From CAYVOX01 sp964453035 (GTDB lineage Bacteria; Chloroflexota; Anaerolineae; Anaerolineales; Anaerolineaceae), in assembly GCA_964453035.1 (NCBI GenBank), contig CAYVOX010000096.1:1-12762 (forward strand): a stretch of 12,762 nucleotides of DNA, written 5' to 3'. This document shows, piece by piece, positions 1 through 5,461 of this stretch. Both the position numbers and the translations under genes were made by a program. Under the pieces are notes generated by a model, which was not told where the DNA came from, did not search any database, and saw only the letters and a list, made by a program, of their open reading frames with translations. Position 1 is the first letter of the stretch. Every line of letters starts with the position of its first letter.

Positions 1-108
1 CACAGGCGTGAGCGTAGGCAGCGCGGCGTCAGTTTCCGGCAAATTACAGGATGCGACGGAACACGCCAATAAAACCAGCAATGTAAGCAAACCCATTTTG
101 CGAAACAT
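1..108 (-). CDS. Putative lipoprotein, N-terminal part only
   Basis: Only the first 36 codons are in the window; the gene continues past the left end. The product starts MFRKMGLLTLLVLLACSVAS and then has Cys21. This is a short positively charged start, a leucine-rich core and a lipobox. VASC (residues 18-21) fits the lipobox best; LLAC (13-16) is an alternative. Lipid attachment at the cysteine and anchoring on the outer face of the membrane follow from this. After the cysteine comes a Thr/Pro/Ala-rich stretch, as in many Chloroflexota lipoproteins. The ATG has a good ribosome site (GAGG, 7 nt upstream of the start) and lies about 40 nt downstream of a near-consensus promoter, which together fix the start. 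The function of the mature part cannot be seen. Confidence 0.72.
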   Translation of the reverse strand, partial: MFRKMGLLTLLVLLACSVASCNLPETDAALPTLTPV

Positions 109-155
109 TGTTTCCTCTTTCTCTGAGATTGACCAGGATGCGCAAACCTGTTAAC

Positions 156-184
156 AGTATAGAGGCTGCGAGGGTCAATTTCAA
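156..184 (-). promoter_or_regulatory. Sigma-70-type promoter of the lipoprotein gene
   Basis: On the minus strand a -35 box TTGAAA (184-179) and a -10 box TATACT (161-156) are separated by exactly 17 bp. Transcription would start near 149, giving a leader of about 40 nt before the lipoprotein ATG at 108. Confidence 0.65.
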
Positions 185-221
185 TCCCGGGAGGGAAACT
201 GGAATATTTTTTTGTGAAAAG

Positions 222-251
222 TTGGATTTTTTGCAGAAGATGTGGTATAAT
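222..251 (+). promoter_or_regulatory. Extended -10 promoter of the RRM/cold-shock operon
   Basis: A perfect TATAAT lies at 246-251 and is preceded by TG at 243-244, the extended -10 form TGGTATAAT. The -35 region is weak (TTGGAT at 222-227, 18 bp spacer), as expected for an extended -10 promoter. A start near 258 would give a leader of about 100 nt before the RRM gene. Confidence 0.6.
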
Positions 252-273
252 GATTCTCGCCTCGAAAAAGGAC

Positions 274-324
274 ATGTGCGCAAATGCCGCTGGACCTCGA
301 ATAAGGTCGACGGCACATTTTTTT
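274..324 (+). promoter_or_regulatory. Leader hairpin followed by a T-run (attenuator-like)
   Basis: The 5' leader of the RRM/cold-shock operon can fold into a long imperfect hairpin. GACCT (293-297) pairs with AGGTC (304-308) around a 6-nt loop. Below it CCG (287-289) pairs with CGG (311-313), and then ATGTG (274-278) can pair with CACAT (314-318). An alternative lower stem pairs TGCCG (285-289) with CGGCA (311-315). Seven T residues follow at 318-324. A hairpin plus T-run before the first gene could terminate transcription early or act as a temperature-sensitive element. A second small hairpin, CTGAT/ATCAG around TGAA (327-340), lies next to the ribosome site. A regulatory role is inferred. 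Confidence 0.5.
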
Positions 325-357
325 CTCTGATTGAAATCAGGGAGTCAGGAAACAGGA

Positions 358-720
358 ATGGAAGTTAAATTGTATGTTGGTAACCTCTCGTACTCGACCA
401 CCGAGGACGAGCTGCGAACACTGTTTGCCCAGGCGGGCACAGTAGTTTCCGCAGATATCATCAAAGACCGCATGACGGGAACCTCAAAAGGTTTTGCCTT
501 CATCACCATGAGCTCGCAGGCCGAGGCACAGAAAGCCATCAGCATGTTCAATGGCTATTCTCTGGGGAACCGCGAACTCAGGGTTAATGAAGCCCGTCCC
601 AAGGAAGAGACCGGTCGGGGTGGTGGATTTGGCGGCCCGCGCGGCGGCTTCGGTCGTGGCGGTCAGGGTGGCCCCGGTGGACGTGATCGTCGCGATGGCG
701 GCGGACAGCGTCGTTATTAA
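358..720 (+). CDS. RNA-binding protein, one RRM domain with Gly/Arg-rich tail
   Basis: A 120-residue protein. A single RNA recognition motif spans about residues 3-80, with RNP2 LYVGNL (5-10) and RNP1 KGFAFITM (44-51). These carry the aromatic residues that stack on single-stranded RNA (Tyr6, Phe46, Phe48). The tail from about residue 86 to the end is almost only Gly, Arg, Phe, Pro and Asp, in RGG-like repeats, and ends in QRRY. Bacterial single-RRM proteins of this design are best known from cyanobacteria, where several are cold-induced. It is a cytoplasmic RNA binder, probably an RNA chaperone. The start at 358 has AGGA at 347-350, 7 nt upstream, and gives the usual MEVKLYVGNL beginning. 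The cold-shock gene follows after 33 nt without a terminator, so the two are probably one transcript. Confidence 0.93.
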   Translation: MEVKLYVGNLSYSTTEDELRTLFAQAGTVVSADIIKDRMTGTSKGFAFITMSSQAEAQKAISMFNGYSLGNRELRVNEARPKEETGRGGGFGGPRGGFGRGGQGGPGGRDRRDGGGQRRY

Positions 721-753
721 ATCAGATTCAAAATTTTTCAGGAGTATTCAGCA

Positions 754-966
754 ATGGCAGAACGTGTAGTTGGTACCGTCAAGTGGTTCAATAACAGCAA
801 GGGTTACGGCTTCATCTCGCAAGAGGGCGGCCCGGATGTCTTCGTGCATCACACCGCCATCCAGGCGGAAGGTTACCGCAGCCTGGAAGAAGGCCAGAAG
901 GTCGAGTTCTCGATCGAAAAAGGCCCCAAGGGTTTGCAAGCGGCTAATGTGACCCTGATTAAGTAA
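754..966 (+). CDS. Cold-shock domain protein (CspA family)
   Basis: A 70-residue protein of typical family length consisting of one five-stranded cold-shock domain. It has the nucleic-acid-binding motifs KGYGFI (16-21) and VFVHH (29-33), and the conserved start GTVKWFN (7-13). Such proteins bind single-stranded RNA and DNA and melt secondary structure in mRNA. The ribosome site AGGAG (740-744) is 9 nt before the ATG. It is the second gene after the RRM protein and is followed at once by a strong terminator, so it ends the operon. Temperature control is plausible given the structured leader but is not shown by the sequence. Related family members often act in growth rather than cold shock. Confidence 0.97.
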   Translation: MAERVVGTVKWFNNSKGYGFISQEGGPDVFVHHTAIQAEGYRSLEEGQKVEFSIEKGPKGLQAANVTLIK

Positions 967-983
967 ATTACAACAGCCATCAG

Positions 984-1011
984 AACGCCCCGGGTAACCG
1001 GGGCGTTTTTT
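984..1011 (+). terminator. Rho-independent terminator of the RRM/cold-shock operon
   Basis: A perfect 10-bp GC-rich stem (984-993 with 998-1007) closes a GTAA loop, a GNRA-type tetraloop, and is followed by T residues to 1011. It lies 18 nt after the cold-shock stop codon. The same hairpin is 12 nt beyond the stop of the minus-strand glycosidase gene but lacks a T-run in that direction, so it is at best a weak terminator for that gene. Confidence 0.93.
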
Positions 1012-1019
1012 GTTTAAAC

Positions 1020-3344
1020 TTATGATTTTGCCGCCCGGATGACCAGCTCAGCGGGGGCCAGCCCTTTGGCGCTGGCACGCAGGCGAATTTCTCCGGGCTG
1101 GCCGCTGGATTTAATCACAGCCAGGCAGCGTCCGCGGTACGCCTTGCGCTGGTTGCCCACGTAATCTTCCGTGCTGGTGGGGTCGGCACTGCCCACCGCC
1201 AGAAGGGAGCCTTCCCCTTCCACCTCAAACTGAACCAGATGCGCGGCATGCGGCTGCGGGCGGCCTTTGCGGTCGGTGATTTCTATGGTCACGTAGCACA
1301 GGTCCAGCGGGTCTGCCTTGAGGGTTTGGCGGTCTGGCGTGAGGGTGATGAGCGCGGCTTTACCGGCGGTGTGCAGGCTGGCCTCGGCCGCGCTCTGGCC
1401 TTTGATAAACCCAACGGCTTTAAGCTCGCCGGGAGCGTAGGGCACTTCAAAGCGGGCGGTGAATTTTTCGGCGCGCCCGGCTGGTCGGGTTCCCAGGGAT
1501 TGACCATTGAGGAACAATTCCACCTTCTCGCAGGCGGAATAGACCTCTATGTTGAAAAGCTGGCCCTCATGTTTGGGCCAGGTCCAGGATGGGCTCACCT
1601 CCGGCCAGCCCCATTCGCTGATATGAAAGGTTTGCCCTTCAGCGAGGGGTTGGTGAACGGCAATGAAAATGGAGGCGTCCTTTCCCCACAGGCAATCGCG
1701 GTAGTAGGATTGCGGGCGCTTGAAGCCGCACAGATCCAGGTCGCCGCAGTTGGCTGTGTGCCAGGGGAACTGGCCCATGAACGAGGTGGGCTGGTCGTAA
1801 ACCACCCGGCCGACCCCCGCCTCGCCGAGGTAATCCAGCGCCGTCCAGACGAAATCGCCCAGCACATGGTTTTGCTCGAGGGCTGCCAACCACGAGTCAA
1901 AGGCCTCGCGCGGTTTGGATTCACTGCCGAGGATGGCGCGCTGGGGGAGGCGCTCGTGGTCATCCTGGTAGCGGCGCCACTCGTAGTTGTATCCGCACAC
2001 ATCCAGGGCGGCAAAAACCCTGTCCATCACCGCCCAATCCTTGCCCTCCCCACTGGCGCACAGGGCGGCGGTGACGGGGCGGGTAACATCCAGGCGGCGC
2101 ACCAGATCCGCCAGCTGCTGCGCGGTTTGAGCACCATTGGAACGACCGTCGCGTTCCCTGACCTCGTTGCCGATGCTCCACAGGATGATGGCGGGATGGT
2201 TGCGGTCGCGCAGGAGCATGCTTTCCAGGTCGCGCTGCCACCAATCTTCAAAGGCCACGTGGTAATCGTAGGGGTTTTTTCCCTCGCGCCAGCAATCAAA
2301 GGCTTCGTCAATGACCAGCAAGCCCAGCCGGTCGCAGGCTTCCAAAAAGGCGGGCGCCGGAGGGTTGTGGGCGCAGCGCACAGCGTTGAAACCGCTGGTT
2401 TTGAGCAGCTCCACCTTGCGCTCCTCGGCGCGCGGATAGGAGGCAGCCCCCAGCACGCCGTTATCGTGGTGGATGCAGCCGCCCTTCAACTTGAGCGGCT
2501 GCCCGTTGAGGCGCAGGCCGCGCTGGGCGTCAAACTCCAGGCTGCGAATGCCAAAAGACTGCCTGGTAGAATCCACAACCTGCCCATCCAGCAGCACTTC
2601 ACAGAGCACCTGGTACAGGCGCGGGGTTTCGGGAGACCACAGGGCCGGGGCGGGCAGGTGAGTCTTCTGGGAAAATTCGTGCTCCGTTTGGGGAGGGAGG
2701 GCGGCGGTGGAGGTTGAGGTAGCCATGGTGACGCCGTCGGGCGCAACCAGGTAGGAACGCAGGGTCACATCCTGGTTTTCGGCGGTTTCATTCAGCACGC
2801 GGGTGCGGGCTTGCACACTGGCATAGCTGGCGGAGACCTGGGGGGTGAGGATGTGCATGCCCCAGTGGGCGATGCGCAGCGGGCCGCCCACCCACAGCCA
2901 GACCGGGCGGTAGATGCCCGAGCCTGAATACCAGCGGCTGTTCTTCTGGCAGGCGTTATCCACGCTGACGCGCAGCTCATTTTTCTCGCCGATTCTCAGG
3001 TGGGGGGTAAGATCACAGGTGAAGGAAGTGTAGCCGTAAGGGTGGCGGGCCAGGAGGTTGCCGTTGAGCCAGACTTCAGCGTTCATGTAAACGCCTTCGA
3101 ACTCAATGAAGATAACTTTTCCGTGCCAGGCTGGCGGGGCTTCGATCCATTTACGGTACCAGGCAAAACCGTTGGTGAAGAACCCACCGTTGGCGCCGGA
3201 GGGATTTTCGGTCCTGCGCGGCAGAGCGATGCTCCAGTCGTGCGGCAGGTCAACGGCGTGCCAGGCTTGCTCGTCTAAGGGGCTGCCTGACGGAATGGGA
3301 CCCAGGTGAAATTGCCAGTTGGTGTTGAGAGGGGAGCGCTGCAT
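1020..3344 (-). CDS. Glycoside hydrolase family 2 protein (beta-galactosidase/beta-glucuronidase-like)
   Basis: A 774-residue enzyme with the GH2 layout: N-terminal sugar-binding jelly roll (about 1-165, with PHDWSI at 34-39 and GSGIYRPVWL at 141-150), an Ig-like domain (about 168-280), a TIM barrel (about 283-565), and two more beta-sandwich domains (about 580-660 and 665-770) as in longer beta-galactosidase-like members. The acid/base is probably Glu394 in WSIGNE (389-394) and the nucleophile Glu475 in GSES (473-476); both are present. It would hydrolyse a beta-linked sugar with retention. The exact substrate cannot be told. No signal peptide is seen, so it probably acts in the cytoplasm on imported oligosaccharides. 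The ATG at 3344 is preferred to a GTG 11 codons upstream because AAGG lies 7 nt before it. No sugar transporter or regulator lies beside it. Confidence 0.9.
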   Translation of the reverse strand: MQRSPLNTNWQFHLGPIPSGSPLDEQAWHAVDLPHDWSIALPRRTENPSGANGGFFTNGFAWYRKWIEAPPAWHGKVIFIEFEGVYMNAEVWLNGNLLARHPYGYTSFTCDLTPHLRIGEKNELRVSVDNACQKNSRWYSGSGIYRPVWLWVGGPLRIAHWGMHILTPQVSASYASVQARTRVLNETAENQDVTLRSYLVAPDGVTMATSTSTAALPPQTEHEFSQKTHLPAPALWSPETPRLYQVLCEVLLDGQVVDSTRQSFGIRSLEFDAQRGLRLNGQPLKLKGGCIHHDNGVLGAASYPRAEERKVELLKTSGFNAVRCAHNPPAPAFLEACDRLGLLVIDEAFDCWREGKNPYDYHVAFEDWWQRDLESMLLRDRNHPAIILWSIGNEVRERDGRSNGAQTAQQLADLVRRLDVTRPVTAALCASGEGKDWAVMDRVFAALDVCGYNYEWRRYQDDHERLPQRAILGSESKPREAFDSWLAALEQNHVLGDFVWTALDYLGEAGVGRVVYDQPTSFMGQFPWHTANCGDLDLCGFKRPQSYYRDCLWGKDASIFIAVHQPLAEGQTFHISEWGWPEVSPSWTWPKHEGQLFNIEVYSACEKVELFLNGQSLGTRPAGRAEKFTARFEVPYAPGELKAVGFIKGQSAAEASLHTAGKAALITLTPDRQTLKADPLDLCYVTIEITDRKGRPQPHAAHLVQFEVEGEGSLLAVGSADPTSTEDYVGNQRKAYRGRCLAVIKSSGQPGEIRLRASAKGLAPAELVIRAAKS

Positions 3345-3540
3345 GCAAGAGCCTTTCCGGATTGAAAAAAATCGCACAGGGTAAATTTGACGTGCAACCC
3401 GCCCGGGAGGTTATCACCGGGGCGGCGGCGCAAATCCATTGTAAACCACTTTGCGGCAAATTGCATTTCGTTTTCAGTGCGCCCGAGATTAAAACATACC
3501 TACGCTGAGATTAAGGAAGCTTAAGCAAATCGAAGGGTTT

Positions 3541-3568
3541 TTGTAAAGTGGGGTGTAAGCTGTAATAT
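3541..3568 (+). promoter_or_regulatory. Possible promoter of the first cytochrome gene
   Basis: TTGTAA (3541-3546) and TAATAT (3563-3568) are 16 bp apart. An overlapping TATGAT (3566-3571) is another possible -10. A start near 3576 would place the two CATTAATG sites just downstream, in the early transcribed region. Matches to consensus are moderate. Confidence 0.4.
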
Positions 3569-3589
3569 GATAAAAATGGTAAGTATTAT

Positions 3590-3630
3590 CATTAATGCAA
3601 CATAAAATCCCGCTATACCCTGCATTAATG
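3590..3630. repeat. Inverted repeat made of two palindromic CATTAATG sites
   Basis: CATTAATGCA (3590-3599) and TGCATTAATG (3621-3630) are perfect 10-bp inverted repeats with a 21-bp spacer. The inner 8-mer CATTAATG is itself a palindrome, so the pair reads as two identical operator-like sites with centres 33 bp apart, about three helical turns. They end 18 nt before the cytochrome ATG. They could bind a dimeric regulator on one DNA face or form an RNA hairpin in the leader. No such pair is seen before the second cytochrome gene. Confidence 0.6.
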
Positions 3631-3648
3631 GTTGAAAGGAGGATTTGA

Positions 3649-5298
3649 ATGACCGGCTATTCATCCAGACAAAAGAAGGGGGCTGGCTTTGCGCTTTTGA
3701 TATTGATTCTGGCAGGCTTATCTATTGTGGTATTTTCCACGGCGCAACCAGCCCTGGCACAAAACCCCACCCCGCGCGCGCCTACCAACCCAATTTACTT
3801 CCCGCTGTTGATTAAAAGTCTCGTTGTGTACACCAATGCGGCGGATGCGCACGCCAGCCTGACCACCTACGAGGGCAGCGCCACCTGCAGCAAATGCCAC
3901 GCCAAGGAAACGAGCGACCTGCACAGCACGGTGCATTACCAGTGGAGCGGTTTCACGCCGGATGTGGTGGGCGGCACGACTGGCGGCAAAGCCACCAGCC
4001 TCAACGACTTTTGCGGTTACCCGGGCGTGAATACCTGGCTGGGCAAGATGGTCAATGTGGACGGCGCGAGCGTGGACGGCGGGTGCGCCACCTGCCACGT
4101 GGGGATCGGCGCTAAACCGCTGCCAGACCAGACCAGCGAGCAACTGGCGAACATGGACTGCCTGGTGTGCCACTCCGACCAGTATAAGCGAAAGGTGGAA
4201 CTGGTCAATGGCGCCTATAAAATGGTGCCCGCTCCCGAGACCATGACCGTCAGCCTGCAGACGGCACTGGCGAACATTGGCAAGCCCACCAAGGCTGCCT
4301 GCATCGCCTGCCATGCCTACGGCGGCGGCGGCGCCAATAATAAACGCGGCGATATTGAGCCCATCCTGGCCAATCCCCCATCCACGCAGGTGGATGTGCA
4401 CATGGCCCCCACAAGCGTGGGCGGGGCGGGTTTCACCTGCACCAACTGCCACGTCACGCAGGATCACCACATCGCCGGGCGGGGCAGCGATTTGCGCCCC
4501 ACTGACCTGAACGCGGTGATGAGTTGCGACACTTGCCATACCACTGCCCCGCACGATGACGCCCGACTCAATGACCATACGGCGCGGGTCAACTGCACCG
4601 TGTGCCACATCCAGAGCTTTGCGCGCAATACCTCCACCGATATGTACCGCGACTTTCGCGTTTCTGAGCTGGATACAGTCAAGCGGCTGTATGAGCCCAA
4701 AATCACGCGCCAGGCCAACGTCACGCCGGTGTACCGTTTCTTCAACGGCACGTCCAGTTTCTACAACCTGGGTGAACCGGCGCTGGTGAACGCCAGCAAC
4801 CGCGTGCTGCTGGCGGGTCCGCTGGGCAGTGTGCAGGATGGGCAGGCGAAGATTTCACCCTTCAAGCAGCACACCGCCACGCAGCCCTTTGATGTTTCCA
4901 CCCAGGCGATTATCCCGCTCAAGATGGGGATTGTCTTCCAAAAGGGCGACATGACCGGCGCCATCACCGCGGGAGCTGCCGCGATGGGCTGGAGCCTGCC
5001 GCAGGGTTACAGCTTCCTCAACACCGAGCGGCTGATGCAGATTAACCACGGCGTCACGCCTGCCAGCAGTGCACTTGACTGCACCAGCTGCCACAATGGC
5101 GGCTCCCGACTGGATTTTAACCTGCTGGGTTACACCCCCAGGACCACGCGCAACAACCAGCCGCTATGCGCCAGCTGTCACGAGGACGAGAGCGGCAAGT
5201 GGTCTGCTGCCGAGTTGTTCGACCGGGTGCACAGCAAGCATGTTGATGGTGAGAACCTCAACTGCAGCGAGTGCCATACCTTCTCAAAAGCCAATTAA
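3649..5298 (+). CDS. Exported decaheme c-type cytochrome, OTR-family-like (copy A)
   Basis: A 549-residue protein. A signal peptide (RQKK, a hydrophobic core at 12-30, ALA then cleavage near 37) directs it outside the cytoplasmic membrane. Ten CxxCH heme motifs start at Cys80, 146, 171, 218, 264, 293, 316, 478, 507 and 539. The early part (HSTVHYQW, LNDFC, CATCHVGIG, MDCLVCH), the middle (CHAYGGGG, KRGDIEPIL, DVHM, CTVCHIQSFAR) and KISPFK at 401-406 recall the octaheme tetrathionate reductase (OTR) family, whose studied member reduces tetrathionate, nitrite and hydroxylamine in vitro. The last two hemes appear additional. Twelve non-motif histidines shared with copy B (such as His92, 96, 251, 302, 310, 467) could be distal ligands. 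Cys122 is the only cysteine outside heme motifs. A hydrophobic stretch IYFPLLIK (49-56) follows the signal peptide. Ribosome site AAAGGAGG, 6 nt spacing. Substrate and partners are unknown. Confidence 0.9.
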   Translation: MTGYSSRQKKGAGFALLILILAGLSIVVFSTAQPALAQNPTPRAPTNPIYFPLLIKSLVVYTNAADAHASLTTYEGSATCSKCHAKETSDLHSTVHYQWSGFTPDVVGGTTGGKATSLNDFCGYPGVNTWLGKMVNVDGASVDGGCATCHVGIGAKPLPDQTSEQLANMDCLVCHSDQYKRKVELVNGAYKMVPAPETMTVSLQTALANIGKPTKAACIACHAYGGGGANNKRGDIEPILANPPSTQVDVHMAPTSVGGAGFTCTNCHVTQDHHIAGRGSDLRPTDLNAVMSCDTCHTTAPHDDARLNDHTARVNCTVCHIQSFARNTSTDMYRDFRVSELDTVKRLYEPKITRQANVTPVYRFFNGTSSFYNLGEPALVNASNRVLLAGPLGSVQDGQAKISPFKQHTATQPFDVSTQAIIPLKMGIVFQKGDMTGAITAGAAAMGWSLPQGYSFLNTERLMQINHGVTPASSALDCTSCHNGGSRLDFNLLGYTPRTTRNNQPLCASCHEDESGKWSAAELFDRVHSKHVDGENLNCSECHTFSKAN

Positions 5299-5317
5299 CC
5301 CAGGAATCACAACCCTC

Positions 5318-5351
5318 AAAAGCGGAACGAGTAGCCTCGTTCCGCTTTTTT
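5318..5351 (+). terminator. Rho-independent terminator between the two cytochrome genes
   Basis: A perfect 14-bp stem (5318-5331 with 5336-5349) closes a 4-nt loop TAGC and ends in a run of six T residues (5346-5351). It lies 19 nt after the stop of copy A and should largely separate its transcription from copy B. The A-run on the other side would also let it work on the minus strand. Confidence 0.92.
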
Positions 5352-5406
5352 GATGAATAGTCCAAAAATGATCCAGATTTTTTCTTTTCCCAGTTTTGCA
5401 CATCTA

Positions 5407-5412
5407 TATAAT
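5407..5412 (+). promoter_or_regulatory. Possible -10 element of the second cytochrome gene
   Basis: A perfect TATAAT lies 50 nt before the ATG of copy B and after the terminator of copy A. No good -35 is present (TTTTCC at 5385-5390, 16 bp spacer), so activation by a regulator is possible. The surrounding 60 bases are AT-rich. Confidence 0.45.
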
Positions 5413-5461
5413 TATTGAGAGAGGGAAAATTCATCGTTAGAAGTTTATCTGGGGAGGCAAA

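Larger units (their letters stand above)
3345..3648. other. Divergent intergenic region between glycosidase and first cytochrome
   Basis: This gene-free stretch of 304 bases has no convincing reading frame. The left half is GC-rich and would hold the glycosidase leader. TACAAT on the minus strand (3443-3438) is a possible -10 with no good -35. The right half, from about 3480, is AT-rich and carries the possible promoter of the cytochrome gene, the paired CATTAATG palindromes and a very strong ribosome site (AAAGGAGG, 3635-3642). Confidence 0.6.

Noticed and set aside
44..316. Minus-strand frame of 90 codons at the left end
   Set aside because: It covers the promoter and leader region in a different frame from the lipoprotein, and its sequence resembles no protein; the lipoprotein frame has the signal peptide, ribosome site and promoter.
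331..357. TTG start nine codons upstream of the RRM gene ATG
   Set aside because: The ATG at 358 has a well-placed ribosome site and the usual family N-terminus; the extension is part of the leader hairpin region.
1239..2717. Long open frame (492 codons) on the plus strand within the glycosidase gene
   Set aside because: It lies fully antisense to a clear GH2 gene with intact domains and catalytic residues, shows no recognisable family, and is explained by GC-rich codon use that avoids stops on the other strand.
3345..3377. GTG start 11 codons upstream of the glycosidase ATG
   Set aside because: The ATG at 3344 has a good ribosome site, which the longer form would place inside its coding region.
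3718..4608. Minus-strand open frame of 296 codons antisense to cytochrome copy A
   Set aside because: A matching antisense frame appears in the same part of copy B (5480-6388), as expected from the shared heme coding pattern. The products are His/Ala/Gly-rich with no family features.
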